Assembly: GCA_022839745.1 (NCBI GenBank)
Contig: JALHJB010000001.1
Span: 62,001 to 126,000, forward strand
Reading direction: 5' to 3'
DNA length: 64,000 bases
Source: Actinomycetes bacterium
Lineage (GTDB): Bacteria > Actinomycetota > Coriobacteriia > Anaerosomatales > Anaerosomataceae
Of this stretch, positions 55,359 through 64,000 are shown in pieces. Positions within the stretch are counted from its first letter, which is position 1. Each line of letters begins with the position of its first letter. The position numbers were made by a program, and so were the translations under genes. The notes below the pieces were generated by a model. That model was not told the DNA's origin. It ran no database searches and saw only the letters and a list, made by a program, of their open reading frames with translations.

Positions 55359-57383
55359 GTGGAGAAGATCGTCATCATCGGCGGTGTGGCGGCAGGCGCC
55401 ACAGCTGCCGCGAAAGCACGGCGCGTCTCGGCAGAGGCGCAGATCACCATCCTCGAGCAGGGCGCTGACATATCGTTCGCCAACTGCGGGCTTCCGTACT
55501 ACATCGGCGGCGACATCAAGAGCAGGTCCAAGCTGATACTCGCGAGCCCGGAGAGCTTCGACGAGCAGTATCAGACGGTCGTCCACATCAACACGACGGC
55601 GACCTCTATCGACCGCGAGAACCGGATCGTCCACGCGGTCGACTCACGCACCGGCGAGAAGTCCGAGTACGAATACACCAAGCTCATCCTGGCGCAGGGC
55701 GGACGCCCGATAAAGCCCGCCATCCCCGGCGCCGACCAGGACCATGTCTTCCAGCTCTGGACGCTCGATGACATGGACAAGATCACGGCTCACATCGAGA
55801 ACGCCAAGCCGAAGACCGCGGTGGTGGTCGGCGGCGGGTTCATCGGCCTTGAGATGGCCGAAGCGCTCGTGATGCGTGGGATCAAGGTCTCCGTCGTCGA
55901 GATGATGCCGCACGTCATGGCGGTCATGGAGGCTGAGATCGCCGGCTTCATCCAGCAGGAGATGCGGTCCTACGGCGTCGATCTGCTCACGAACAAGGGT
56001 GTTTCCGCGATCGGCAACAGTGATGTCACGCTGAACGACGGGTCCACGCTCGATGCTGACATGGTCCTGCTCTCGATCGGCGTACGGCCCACCTTGAAGA
56101 CAGCCGAGGAGGCCGGGCTTGCGATCGGCCAGGCTGGCGGTCTGCTTGTCGATGATCTGCTGAAGACCAGCGACGACAACATCTATGCCGCTGGCGACAT
56201 GATCGAGTTGGAGCACCGGGTCAGCCGGCGGAAGGTCCGCATCCCGCTTGCCGGCCCCGCCAATCGCCAGGGCAGGATCGCTGCTGAGAACGCGCTGGGA
56301 GGGCATCACCACTACAAGGGTGCGACCGGCACCTCCATCGTCCGGGTCTTCGAGGCCGTAGCCGGCATCACTGGCCTGTCGCTCAAGGGCGCTCGCGCTC
56401 TCGGCATGAACGCGGACGCGATCGTCATCCACAAGGAGCACCACACGGCGTACTTCCCCGGCGCGGAGCAGGTGACCGTGCTGGTCGTCTACGATCGCGA
56501 CACCGGGGTGGTGCTGGGCGGCCAGACTGCCGGATATGCGGGCGCGGACCGGAGGCTTGATGTCCTGGCTGTCGCCGCGGCGGCGAAGCTGACCGTCTCG
56601 GATCTGGCCGACATGGACTTCGCCTACGCACCGCCGCTCGGCACCGCCAACGATGCCATCAACATGGCCGCGTACACGGCCGAGAACCGTATGAGCGGCT
56701 ACTCCCCGGCACTGACGGTGGCCGAGCTCGATCCGTATCTCGAAGGGCGCGATCCGCTCTGGATCGACGTGCGCGACACGTTCGAGTACGAGCGTGTCCA
56801 CGTCGACGGCGCGGTGAACATACCGCTCGAGCTGTTGTTCCAGCAGCTCGATACGCTCCCCAAAGACCGGCTGATCCTTGTGTATGACGGCACAGGCAAG
56901 AAGGGCCATCAGGCGCTTCGCACGCTGGTGGGAGCGGGCTTCACCGACGTGATGAACGTGAGCGGCGGTCTTGCGAGTCTGTCCGGCTACGTCCGGGCGA
57001 TCGCTCCGCTCAACTTCAGGCTCGATCTGCCGGAGCCGGAGCGGAAGAGCATAGACGGTCCGGTGGAGGAGAACGCGCAGGATTCGCCTGGGCCCGCGGT
57101 TGAAGAGCAGGCATCCGAGTCGAGCGGACCGCTGATCGTCGATGTGCGGTCACGGGAGGAGTTCCGCCGTGGCGCTATCCCCGGGGCGATCAACATCCCG
57201 CTGGATGAAGTGCAGATGCGAATCGGGGAGTTCGGGCCGAAGGACCGGAAGATCATCCTCTACTGTGCCAGCGGCAGCCGCAGCTCGTATGCGCTCCGGA
57301 TCCTCATGGCATACGGTTTCACCAACGCCGAGAACGGCGGCGGCGTGATGCGTATGATGGCACGGGTGAAGGAAGGGCTGTAG
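55359..57383 (+). CDS. CoA-disulfide reductase-like flavoprotein fused to two rhodanese domains
   Basis: 674 residues. Residues 1-450 form a pyridine-nucleotide-disulfide oxidoreductase of the CoA-disulfide/NADH-persulfide-reductase group: [15 protein letters not shown] for FAD, single redox Cys in [12 protein letters not shown] (about 43), [16 protein letters not shown] for NAD(P)H, AAGDMIEL for FAD. Rhodanese 1 (about 455-548) has [20 protein letters not shown] but Asp where the Cys should be (VYDGTGKKG, about 509). Rhodanese 2 (about 590-672) is complete with Cys in LYCASGSRS. The domains suggest persulfide or polysulfide reduction with sulfane transfer. GTG start; GAGGAG is 11-12 bp upstream, rather distant. 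A sulfur-responsive-type palindrome lies before it. Confidence 0.9.
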   Translation: MEKIVIIGGVAAGATAAAKARRVSAEAQITILEQGADISFANCGLPYYIGGDIKSRSKLILASPESFDEQYQTVVHINTTATSIDRENRIVHAVDSRTGEKSEYEYTKLILAQGGRPIKPAIPGADQDHVFQLWTLDDMDKITAHIENAKPKTAVVVGGGFIGLEMAEALVMRGIKVSVVEMMPHVMAVMEAEIAGFIQQEMRSYGVDLLTNKGVSAIGNSDVTLNDGSTLDADMVLLSIGVRPTLKTAEEAGLAIGQAGGLLVDDLLKTSDDNIYAAGDMIELEHRVSRRKVRIPLAGPANRQGRIAAENALGGHHHYKGATGTSIVRVFEAVAGITGLSLKGARALGMNADAIVIHKEHHTAYFPGAEQVTVLVVYDRDTGVVLGGQTAGYAGADRRLDVLAVAAAAKLTVSDLADMDFAYAPPLGTANDAINMAAYTAENRMSGYSPALTVAELDPYLEGRDPLWIDVRDTFEYERVHVDGAVNIPLELLFQQLDTLPKDRLILVYDGTGKKGHQALRTLVGAGFTDVMNVSGGLASLSGYVRAIAPLNFRLDLPEPERKSIDGPVEENAQDSPGPAVEEQASESSGPLIVDVRSREEFRRGAIPGAINIPLDEVQMRIGEFGPKDRKIILYCASGSRSSYALRILMAYGFTNAENGGGVMRMMARVKEGL

Positions 57384-57411
57384 GCGATCAGGTGCAGCGA
57401 GCAGTGACACA

Positions 57412-57440
57412 GGACCCGGTGGCCATACCGGGTCCCGCTC
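57412..57440 (+). terminator. Rho-independent terminator before leuS
   Basis: GGACCCGGT (57412-57420) pairs with ACCGGGTCC (57427-57435) around GGCCAT, followed by CGCTCTTTC. Confidence 0.75.
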
Positions 57441-57510
57441 TTTCGGCTCAAGCGCGCTTCCTGGGCTATCATTCAACGGATACGAACCGCGTCGGCTGGA
57501 GGACCATTCC

Positions 57511-60039
57511 GTGAGCACACCGTACGACCCGCATTCGGTAGAGGAGAAGTGGCAGGCCGTCTGGGACGCCGAGGGACTCTATTCGGTCACCGAGGATGCC
57601 AGCAAGCCGAAGAAGTACATCCTCGAGATGTTCCCGTATCCCTCGGGCGACATCCATATGGGGCATGTGCGCAACTACTCCATCGGCGACGTGGTGGCGC
57701 GCTACTACACGATGCGCGGATTCAACGTTCTGCATCCCATCGGCTGGGACGCGTTCGGGCTGCCCGCCGAGAACGCCGCCATCAAGAACGCGACGCATCC
57801 GGCCAAGTGGACGTACGCCAACATCGACACGCAGGCCGCGTCGTTCCGGCGGATGGGCTTCAGCTACGACTGGGACCGCGCGGTGAAGAGCTGCGACGTC
57901 GATTACTACCGGTGGGGCCAGTGGATCTTCCTGAAGTTCTGGGAGCGGGGCCTGGTGGAGCGCAAGAAGTCCCCGGTCAACTGGTGCCCGAGCTGCAAGA
58001 CCGTGCTCGCCAACGAGCAGGTGCTCGGCGATGGCGTGTGCTGGCGCTGCAAGAGCGTGGTGGAGAAGCACGACCTCGAGCAGTGGTACTTCAAGATCAC
58101 CGAGTACGCACAGGAGCTGCTGGACGACCTCGACACGCTCACCGGCTGGCCGGAGCGCGTGAAGACGATGCAGGCCAACTGGATCGGCCGCAGCGAAGGC
58201 GCCGAGGTGGAGTTCGATCTGTGCGGCGTCGATGGCGAGCCGTGTGGTGAGACGATCACCGTCTTCACCACGCGCCCCGACACGCTCTTTGGCTGCTCGT
58301 TCTTCCTGCTCGCGCCGGAGCACCCGCTCGTGCGCGAGCTGACCGATGGCACCGAGCACGCCGAAGCCGTGCAGGCCGTGGTGGCTGCCGCCGCGCGTGA
58401 GACCGCGGTGGAGCGCGCGAGCGGTGAAGCCGAGAAGCTCGGTGCGTTCACCGGGCGCTACGTGATCAACCCGGTCAACGGCGAGAAGGTGCCCGTGTGG
58501 GTGAGCAACTACGTGCTCATGGAGTACGGCACCGGCGCGGTCATGGCGGTGCCGAGCGGAGATGAGCGCGACTTCGAGTTCGCGCGGAAGTACGGCCTGC
58601 CCGTGCCGCCGGTGGTGCTTGCCGATGACGACCCGCTGCTCGCCGAGCTGCGTGACGTGAAGGATCGCGTGATGACCGACGTGGTGTGGGACGAGGCGTT
58701 CGCCGGTGATGGCGTGATGGTGCAGTCTGGTGCGTTCACCGGCCTGCGCGGCGGCAAGGGCTCGGAGGGTATGCACGCGGTCACCGAGTGGCTCGCCTCG
58801 GAAGGCAAGGGCCGCTTCTCGATCAACTTCCGTCTGCGCGACTGGCTCATCAGCCGTCAGCGCTACTGGGGCAACCCGATCCCCGCGATCCACTGCCCCA
58901 CCTGCGGGCTGGTGCCGGTGCCCGAGGACCAGTTGCCGGTGGTGCTGCCGATGGACGTTGACGTTGCCAAAGGCGAAACGCTGGCCGATCATCCCGAGTT
59001 CTACGAGACCACGTGCCCCACGTGCGGTGGCGCGGCGCGCCGTGAGACCGACACGATGGACACGTTCACGTGTTCGAGCTGGTACTACTTCCGGTATACC
59101 GACGCGCGCAACGGCACCGCGCCCTTCGCGCGCGAGAACGCCGACTACTGGATGCCGGTGGACCAGTACATCGGCGGCATCGAGCACGCCATCCTGCACC
59201 TGCTCTACTCGCGCTTCTTCACCAAGGTGCTGGCGGATATGGGGCTCACCGGCGCGCGCGAGCCGTTCACCAACCTGCTCACCCAGGGCATGGTGAAGAA
59301 GGACGGCGAGACGATGAGCAAGTCCAAAGGCAACGTGGTGGCACCCGAGGATATGATCGCCCGTTACGGAGCCGACGCGCTCCGCGCCTTCATCCTGTTC
59401 ATGGCACCGCCCGACAAGGACCTCGACTGGAACCAGGACGGACTGGAGGGCATGTACCGCTTCCTCAACAGGGTGTGGCGGTATGTGACCGACGTGGCCG
59501 AGGTGGCGCCGTCCGGCAGTGCGATCGACGAGGCGGCCGCCAAGGGGCTCCGACGCGAGCGGCACCGCGTGGCCGGAAAGGTCACCGCCGACATCGAGCG
59601 CTTCGGCTTCAACACCGCGCTCTCGGCGATGATGGAGCTCCTGAACGCCGCCGGCGACTACCGTCGTACGGTTGCCGATGACGCGCGCGACGGTGCGCTC
59701 GAGCGCGAGGTGGCCGAGACGCTTACGCTGTTGATCGCGCCGTACGCTCCGCACATGGCTGAGGAGCTGTGGCGCGAGGTGCTCGGGCATAGCAGGTCGG
59801 TGCATCGTGAGCCGTGGGTGAGCTTTGACGAGGCGCTTGCCGCCGCCGATGAGATCGAGATCGTGGTGCAGGTGAACGGCAAGGTGCGCGGCAAGGTGAC
59901 GGTGGCGGCGGATGCCGATGAGGAGACCGTGCGAGCGGCCGCGCTTGCGGTGCCCAAGGTCGCCGAGCAGATCGAAGGGCTCAACGTGCGCAAGGTCGTT
60001 GTGGTGCCCGGCAAGCTCGTAAGCGTGGTGGCCAACTGA
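57511..60039 (+). CDS. leuS: Leucyl-tRNA synthetase
   Basis: 842-residue class I synthetase. HIGH-type motif [19 protein letters not shown] (near residue 47), editing CP1 domain (about 225-420, with TTRPDTLFG), KMSKS motif [12 protein letters not shown] (about 600), and anticodon-binding and C-terminal LeuS domains follow. Zinc-type CPTCG pairs occur in CPTCGLVPV and [13 protein letters not shown] start with GGAGG upstream. I checked the 130-bp leader for T-box features and found none. Length and motifs indicate a complete gene. Confidence 0.97.
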   Translation: MSTPYDPHSVEEKWQAVWDAEGLYSVTEDASKPKKYILEMFPYPSGDIHMGHVRNYSIGDVVARYYTMRGFNVLHPIGWDAFGLPAENAAIKNATHPAKWTYANIDTQAASFRRMGFSYDWDRAVKSCDVDYYRWGQWIFLKFWERGLVERKKSPVNWCPSCKTVLANEQVLGDGVCWRCKSVVEKHDLEQWYFKITEYAQELLDDLDTLTGWPERVKTMQANWIGRSEGAEVEFDLCGVDGEPCGETITVFTTRPDTLFGCSFFLLAPEHPLVRELTDGTEHAEAVQAVVAAAARETAVERASGEAEKLGAFTGRYVINPVNGEKVPVWVSNYVLMEYGTGAVMAVPSGDERDFEFARKYGLPVPPVVLADDDPLLAELRDVKDRVMTDVVWDEAFAGDGVMVQSGAFTGLRGGKGSEGMHAVTEWLASEGKGRFSINFRLRDWLISRQRYWGNPIPAIHCPTCGLVPVPEDQLPVVLPMDVDVAKGETLADHPEFYETTCPTCGGAARRETDTMDTFTCSSWYYFRYTDARNGTAPFARENADYWMPVDQYIGGIEHAILHLLYSRFFTKVLADMGLTGAREPFTNLLTQGMVKKDGETMSKSKGNVVAPEDMIARYGADALRAFILFMAPPDKDLDWNQDGLEGMYRFLNRVWRYVTDVAEVAPSGSAIDEAAAKGLRRERHRVAGKVTADIERFGFNTALSAMMELLNAAGDYRRTVADDARDGALEREVAETLTLLIAPYAPHMAEELWREVLGHSRSVHREPWVSFDEALAAADEIEIVVQVNGKVRGKVTVAADADEETVRAAALAVPKVAEQIEGLNVRKVVVVPGKLVSVVAN

Positions 60040-60102
60040 CAGCGCCGGTAAGGATCCGGTAAGGGTCCGGCTACCTGCCGCGCGTACGATATCCGCACTG
60101 AC

Positions 60103-60140
60103 CGGACGCCCCCTCTGTCCTGACCGGGAGGGGGCGTCCG
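60103..60140 (+). promoter_or_regulatory. Hairpin enclosing the comEA ribosome-binding site
   Basis: CGGACGCCCCCTC (60103-60115) is perfectly complementary to GAGGGGGCGTCCG (60128-60140), with a 12-nt loop. The second arm contains the purine-rich ribosome-binding site, and its last base abuts the TTG start at 60141. It could stop transcription after leuS or block comEA translation until opened. Confidence 0.7.
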
Positions 60141-60845
60141 TTGTCGTTGCTGGAGAACGAGCGCGTGCGAGACCTGCTGGCACGTGCGGGGCTTGATCGT
60201 CTTCCGCCACGTGCGCTGGCGGGCATCATAGCCGCTGCGGTCCTGGTGATCGGGCTCGCGCTCTGGCGGTTCTGGCCGGCCGCACCCGCACCGGAGATCG
60301 CCTTTGATGAGGCAGCTGAGGCGGCCGTGAGCGATGCGGGCGATCAGAGCGCCGAGGGCACGTCAGCCGTCGAAGTGGGCGCTGTGGTGCATGTGGCCGG
60401 TGCGGTGCTGCGGCCCGGTGTGTACTCGCTGCCCGCGGGCGCGCGTGTGTCGGACGCGATGGCCGCGGCGGGCGGAGCGCTTGGCTCGGCGGCCTGCGAC
60501 GCGGTGAACCTCGCGCGCATCGTGACCGACGGTGAGCGCATCTACATACCCACTGCCGAGGAGGTCGCGGGCTCCGGCGTGGGGGCTGCCGGTGAGCCGG
60601 CATGGTCGGGCGAGCCATCGGGCGGTGGCGCCGGAACGGGCGGCGCGCCGGGTACCGTGAACATCAACAGTGCGACCGCGGCGGAGCTGGAGACGCTTCC
60701 GGGGGTCGGTCCCGCAACGGCACAGAAGATCGTCGATGACCGCGAGGCGAACGGTCCGTTCGCGACCCCCGAGGACCTGATGCGGGTGCCCGGCATCGGC
60801 CCGAAGAAGTTCGAGGCGATGGCCGAGCAGGTGAGCGTGGGGTGA
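60141..60845 (+). CDS. comEA: ComEA, competence DNA-binding protein
   Basis: 234 residues. One membrane anchor (LAGIIAAAVLVIGLALWRFW, about 27-46), an acidic linker, an SLBB domain (about 78-132, VHVAGAVLRPGVYSLPAGARVSDAMAAAGG in parts), a Gly/Ser linker, and a helix-hairpin-helix DNA-binding domain (about 171-232; NINSATAAELETLPGVGPATAQKIVDDR in parts). It binds incoming DNA outside the membrane during transformation. TTG start with GGGAGGGGG upstream; that site is part of a stable hairpin. comEC follows 7 bp later. Confidence 0.93.
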   Translation: MSLLENERVRDLLARAGLDRLPPRALAGIIAAAVLVIGLALWRFWPAAPAPEIAFDEAAEAAVSDAGDQSAEGTSAVEVGAVVHVAGAVLRPGVYSLPAGARVSDAMAAAGGALGSAACDAVNLARIVTDGERIYIPTAEEVAGSGVGAAGEPAWSGEPSGGGAGTGGAPGTVNINSATAAELETLPGVGPATAQKIVDDREANGPFATPEDLMRVPGIGPKKFEAMAEQVSVG

Positions 60846-60852
60846 GCGGCAG

Positions 60853-63354
60853 ATGACTTTGCCCGGAGAGGGGCCGCGCCGCCCGTGCGTACCACCGGCG
60901 GCTTGGTTCGCGTGTGCGATGTGGCTCGGGTGCGCTCTGGGTGAAGAAGTCTCGTGGCGGCTGTACGCGGCGAACAGCGTGTGGTGGTTGGGCGCCTCGG
61001 TTGCGGTGGTGATCGCTCTTGGCACCGTGATCGCCTGCCGTCACCGCGGACCGCGTGCTGTGATCGCGCTCGGTCTTGCTGGGCTGATCGCGGGTTGTGG
61101 CGCGTCCGGCATGCAGGGCGTGCAGTGGCACGCGCAATCGGCCACCACGGCTGATTGCGGAGCACGCTCATGGACGGGGAGGGTGGAGGCCGACCCGATG
61201 CCGGGGCGGTTCGGTTCGACGGTGCGCGTGCGGGTTCGCGGAGGACCGCTCGATGGCGCGCGCGTGCGCGTCAACTGGCCATCCGAGGTGCCGGTGCCCG
61301 ACCTCGGTCGCACGGTGCGGTTCTCCGCGGTGCTCTCGCCGCCTCCAGCAGGGGAGGTGTGGAGCAGGCGCGTGGCACGCACCGGCGCGTGCGCGACCGG
61401 CAGCGCCTGGAGCGCCGAGGTCGGCGGGTGGGGGGATGGCCCGAGCGCGCCGCTCTTCAGGTGGCGTGCCATGGTACTCGAACGCATGCACGGGATCCCG
61501 GGGCCGGGCGGGGACCTGCTCGAGGGGATCGTGCTCGGCGACCGGCGCCGGCTGATCGACACCCCCGCTGATGAGGACTTCCGCGTGCTCGGCCTCACGC
61601 ACCTGGTTGCGGTGTCGGGGTCGCATCTCGCGCTGGCGTGCGGGGCGGTCGCGATCGTCGGCGGCATGCTCGGTGTGCGTCGTCGGCCGCTCCTGGTCGC
61701 GACGCTGCTCGCGGGGGCGGCGTATGCGGCGGTGACGGGGATGGCATACTCGGCCCTCCGCTCGCTCATGATGCTGGGAGTGGCGGCGGTCGGCCAGCTG
61801 AGCGGCCGTCGGGGCGACGGCCTTGGATCGCTGTCCGCCGGCACCGTGGCGGTCCTGGTGGTGGAGCCCTGGTCAGTGCATGACATCGGGTTCCAGCTCT
61901 CCGTGCTTGCCGTGGGCAGCCTGCTGCTCTTCGGCGGGCTTGCCACCGCATGGGCCGAGGCCGGGGTGTGTCGCGCGCTTCGTCCGCTGGCGGGTCCGGT
62001 GTCGCTCACGTTCGTGGCACAGGCGGTCACGGTGCCCGTGATCGCGTCGTGCTTCGGCATGGTCTCGCTCCTGGCGCCGGTGGCAAACGGCTACGCCGGT
62101 CCGCTCGTGTCGCTGGCCCTGTGGACAGGCTTGAGCGGCGCGGTGGTCGTGCAGACGGTTCCGTGGTTGGGGATGCTGCTCCTGCGGTTCACGGCCGCGG
62201 TCCTTGAAGGCACGGCGTGGATCTCCGGCTTGATGGCGCAGACGCCGGGAGCGGCGATCGCTGTGGGGTCGAGCACGCTCGTGGTGCTCGGACCGGTGGT
62301 TGCCGCGGTGGCACTGTGGGTCTGGTGGCCGGTGCCGGGAGATGCGCGTAGTGCCAGAGCCGTGGTAGCGGCAGTGATCGGTCTGTCCGTGGCGATGGCG
62401 TTCGGCCCGGTCCAGGCACGGAGCGCCGCGCTCACCGTGCTCGACGTGGGACAAGGTGACGCGATCCTGGTGCGCGACGGCGGGCGCACCATGCTCGTCG
62501 ACACCGGTGCCGACGACGTGTCGCTCCGTCGTGCGCTCGCGCGTCACGGCATCAGGCGCATCGACGCGCTCGTGCTCACGCACGCCCACGACGATCACAC
62601 GGGCGGTGCCGCCGGGCTGGCGCAGGTGGCCGAGATCGGGTGGACCGGTTTCCCTGCCGTCGACGCGGTGTCCTTCGGCTGGGTGGATGGGCCGCGCCCG
62701 CTCAAGACGGGCGATCACTGGCGCCTGGGCGGTATCACGGTGACCGTGCTGTGGCCGCCGGGCGAGGTGGCAGGGGAGCCGCTTGACACGAACGACACGA
62801 GTGTTGTGCTGCATGTCGTGTGCGGGGGCTTCGATGCCGTCCTTGGCGGTGATGCCGAGAAAGACGCGCTCACGGGTGCAGCGGAAGGTGTGGGCTTGCC
62901 ACACGTGGAGGTGCTGAAGGTGCCGCACCACGGCAGCGACAACGGCCTCACGCGAGAGGCCCTGGACGATATGGCACCGCGCGACGCCCTCATCAGCGTG
63001 GGAGCGGGAAACGACTTCGGACATCCCTGCGAATCCACGCTCGAGATGCTCGACGGCGCGGGCTGCCGGGTGTGGCGTACCGACGAGCTCGGTGACATCA
63101 CCGTGCGGATCGGCCGGGAGGGCTACTCGATACGGTCGGCGCGTCGTGGAAGCCGCACGTCGCTTCGTGAGAGAATGGACGCTCCGCGGCGGGTGCTCGG
63201 TGACGCGCTGCACGCGGATCTCACACCGGAGGCGATGCATGGCAGTCAAAGGACTCGAGGACCTCAAGCCGGTCTACCTCATCTACGGGGAGGAAGACCT
63301 GCTGCTCGAGCGCGCCCTCCACCGTTTGCGCGCTCGCATAGCCGAGGTGGCTGA
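60853..63354 (+). CDS. comEC: ComEC/Rec2 DNA-uptake channel with metallo-beta-lactamase domain
   Basis: 833 residues. The N-terminal DUF4131 region with early helices (1-90), an external domain, the Competence channel (about 210-500; VLGLTHLVAVSGSHLALACG in parts), and a C-terminal beta-lactamase-like nuclease domain (about 528-760) with THAHDDHTGG, VLGGDAE and KVPHHGSDNG. It moves single-stranded DNA into the cell. The reading frame runs about 70 residues past the usual family end and overlaps holA by 116 bp; the tail (GSRTSLRERMDAPRR onwards) looks unlike the family. ATG start with GGCAG upstream. Confidence 0.9.
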   Translation: MTLPGEGPRRPCVPPAAWFACAMWLGCALGEEVSWRLYAANSVWWLGASVAVVIALGTVIACRHRGPRAVIALGLAGLIAGCGASGMQGVQWHAQSATTADCGARSWTGRVEADPMPGRFGSTVRVRVRGGPLDGARVRVNWPSEVPVPDLGRTVRFSAVLSPPPAGEVWSRRVARTGACATGSAWSAEVGGWGDGPSAPLFRWRAMVLERMHGIPGPGGDLLEGIVLGDRRRLIDTPADEDFRVLGLTHLVAVSGSHLALACGAVAIVGGMLGVRRRPLLVATLLAGAAYAAVTGMAYSALRSLMMLGVAAVGQLSGRRGDGLGSLSAGTVAVLVVEPWSVHDIGFQLSVLAVGSLLLFGGLATAWAEAGVCRALRPLAGPVSLTFVAQAVTVPVIASCFGMVSLLAPVANGYAGPLVSLALWTGLSGAVVVQTVPWLGMLLLRFTAAVLEGTAWISGLMAQTPGAAIAVGSSTLVVLGPVVAAVALWVWWPVPGDARSARAVVAAVIGLSVAMAFGPVQARSAALTVLDVGQGDAILVRDGGRTMLVDTGADDVSLRRALARHGIRRIDALVLTHAHDDHTGGAAGLAQVAEIGWTGFPAVDAVSFGWVDGPRPLKTGDHWRLGGITVTVLWPPGEVAGEPLDTNDTSVVLHVVCGGFDAVLGGDAEKDALTGAAEGVGLPHVEVLKVPHHGSDNGLTREALDDMAPRDALISVGAGNDFGHPCESTLEMLDGAGCRVWRTDELGDITVRIGREGYSIRSARRGSRTSLRERMDAPRRVLGDALHADLTPEAMHGSQRTRGPQAGLPHLRGGRPAARARPPPFARSHSRGG

Positions 63355-64000
63355 CCTCACATTCAACTACGACGCCTTCGAGGGGGAGAGCGCCGACGCG
63401 GGAGACATCATCGCCGCGGCCAACACCTTGCCGTTCGCCTCCGAGCGTCGGCTGGTAGTGGTGCACAACGTGGACCGGATGAAAGCCGCCGGTCAGGCGG
63501 CGCTGGCCGCGTATGTGAACGATCCATCGCCCATGAGCTGTCTCGTGCTCGTGGCCGGGAAGATGCGTAAAGACAGCAAGCTGCTCAAAGCCGTCGCCGC
63601 AGCTGGAGGGGCTGCCGAGTATAAGGCGCCGCGCAGGAGCGAGTACCCGCGATGGGTGATCGATCTGTTCGCGGAGCGTGGGCGGACGCTTGCGCGTGAT
63701 GCGGCCGAGACGCTGGTGCGCTCAGCGGGTCGCGATCTCCGGCGTCTCGAGATCGAGGCCGACAAGATCATCGCCTTTGCGGGGGAGCGCACGGACATCG
63801 GCCGTGAGGATGTCACGAGCGTTGTCGCTGAGACGGCGCCCGTGTCGATCTTCGAGTTCCTGGACGCGGTGGGCGCGCGTGAGTGCGGCCGTGCGCTCGA
63901 GTTGCTCGACGACCTGCTGCGAGGTGGCGAAGAGATCATCAGGGTGCACGCCATGTCGGTGAGGCACGTGCGCACGCTCATCACCGTCCACGCGCTTCTC
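63239..64000 (+). CDS. holA: DNA polymerase III delta subunit HolA (partial, C-terminus beyond the edge)
   Basis: 254 residues visible, open to the right edge. The N-terminus VYLIYGEEDLLLERALHRLRARI is typical of the clamp-loader delta subunit, with AAA+-like fold lacking a P-loop. LPFASERRLVVVHNVDRMK and MSCLVLVAGKMRKDSKLLKAV follow, then RDLRRLEIEADKIIAFAG, all in expected order. ATG 63239 has GGAGG upstream with a six-base spacer, despite lying within the 3' part of the comEC frame. comEA-comEC-holA is a common gene order. Delta opens the sliding clamp during loading. Confidence 0.93.
   Translation, partial: MAVKGLEDLKPVYLIYGEEDLLLERALHRLRARIAEVADLTFNYDAFEGESADAGDIIAAANTLPFASERRLVVVHNVDRMKAAGQAALAAYVNDPSPMSCLVLVAGKMRKDSKLLKAVAAAGGAAEYKAPRRSEYPRWVIDLFAERGRTLARDAAETLVRSAGRDLRRLEIEADKIIAFAGERTDIGREDVTSVVAETAPVSIFEFLDAVGARECGRALELLDDLLRGGEEIIRVHAMSVRHVRTLITVHALL

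Noticed and set aside
57384..57510. T-box leader before leuS
   Set aside because: No T-box sequence or specifier stem; only an ordinary terminator of the preceding gene.
60045..60070. Short tandem repeat CCGGTAAGGAT/CCGGTAAGGGT after leuS
   Set aside because: Two imperfect 11-bp copies only; too little to call a functional repeat.
57469..60210. Long open frame (over 900 codons) antisense to leuS
   Set aside because: Caused by high GC at third positions; its translation is His/Arg/Leu-rich with no family motif, and leuS on the plus strand is unambiguous.

Overview
The window is a gene-dense, high-GC bacterial chromosome segment. The gene content points to an anaerobic actinobacterium, most likely of the Coriobacteriia type; this is an inference from GC bias and gene families, not from a marker tree. 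It holds about 60 protein genes and two tRNAs (Arg-CCG, Ala-GGC). I see no insertion sequence, prophage, CRISPR array or rRNA.

Layout. 1-4202: a partial inositol-monophosphatase gene, a single-chain transketolase and a two-component system. 4189-8438 (minus strand): a membrane-anchored hydrogenase operon (small subunit, large subunit, cytochrome b, maturation protease). 9016-15014: a DUF2249 protein, a HAD phosphatase, a Crp/Fnr regulator, a small cytochrome b5-like protein, a frame-broken membrane-protein gene, an rRNA/tRNA uracil methyltransferase and a PilT ATPase carrying an N-terminal receiver domain. 15091-18719: OsmC, glycosyltransferase, PIG-L deacetylase, a BshC-like protein and a ferredoxin. 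18777-25471: PlsY, a lipid kinase, tRNA-Arg, an EF-G-like factor, a cyclophilin lipoprotein, a TPR membrane protein and Ndk. 25535-31469: the complete Rnf complex in the order C-D-G-E-A-B, followed by a NusG-II-domain protein and a Gx-type transporter. 31492-37985: radC and the cell-shape cluster mreB-mreC-mreD-PBP2-rodA. 38004-50587: two radical-SAM-associated genes, RNase G, L21, L27, Obg, ProB, ProA, NadD, YqeK, a LytR-C protein and RsfS. 50584-64000: a DMT exporter, a 1037-residue FAD/Fe-S oxidoreductase, tRNA-Ala, a CoA-disulfide-reductase/rhodanese fusion, LeuS, ComEA, ComEC and partial HolA.

The main discovery is in the hydrogenase. The large subunit appears to stop just before its C-terminal metal-binding motif, but the apparent stop is a UGA. 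Reading it as selenocysteine gives DPU-IGC-AVH and then 20 residues to a TAG next to the cytochrome b start. A short hairpin with bacterial SECIS geometry lies just downstream. The small subunit has a cysteine where standard [NiFe] enzymes have the medial-cluster proline, as in [NiFeSe] hydrogenases. The window therefore encodes a membrane-anchored, cytochrome b-linked [NiFeSe] hydrogenase that ordinary gene calling would truncate.

Other points of note: two genes (the large FAD/Fe-S oxidoreductase and the CoA-disulfide-reductase/rhodanese fusion) share a 16-bp ATACCCC-type palindrome upstream, suggesting one CsoR/CstR-type repressor. The FAD/Fe-S enzyme has a methionine-rich tail. L21 carries a zinc-knuckle-like extension. 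rsfS probably starts at CTG. The comEA ribosome-binding site is buried in a perfect 13-bp stem. In energy terms, H2 oxidation through cytochrome b and ferredoxin:NAD oxidation through Rnf would both feed membrane energetics.
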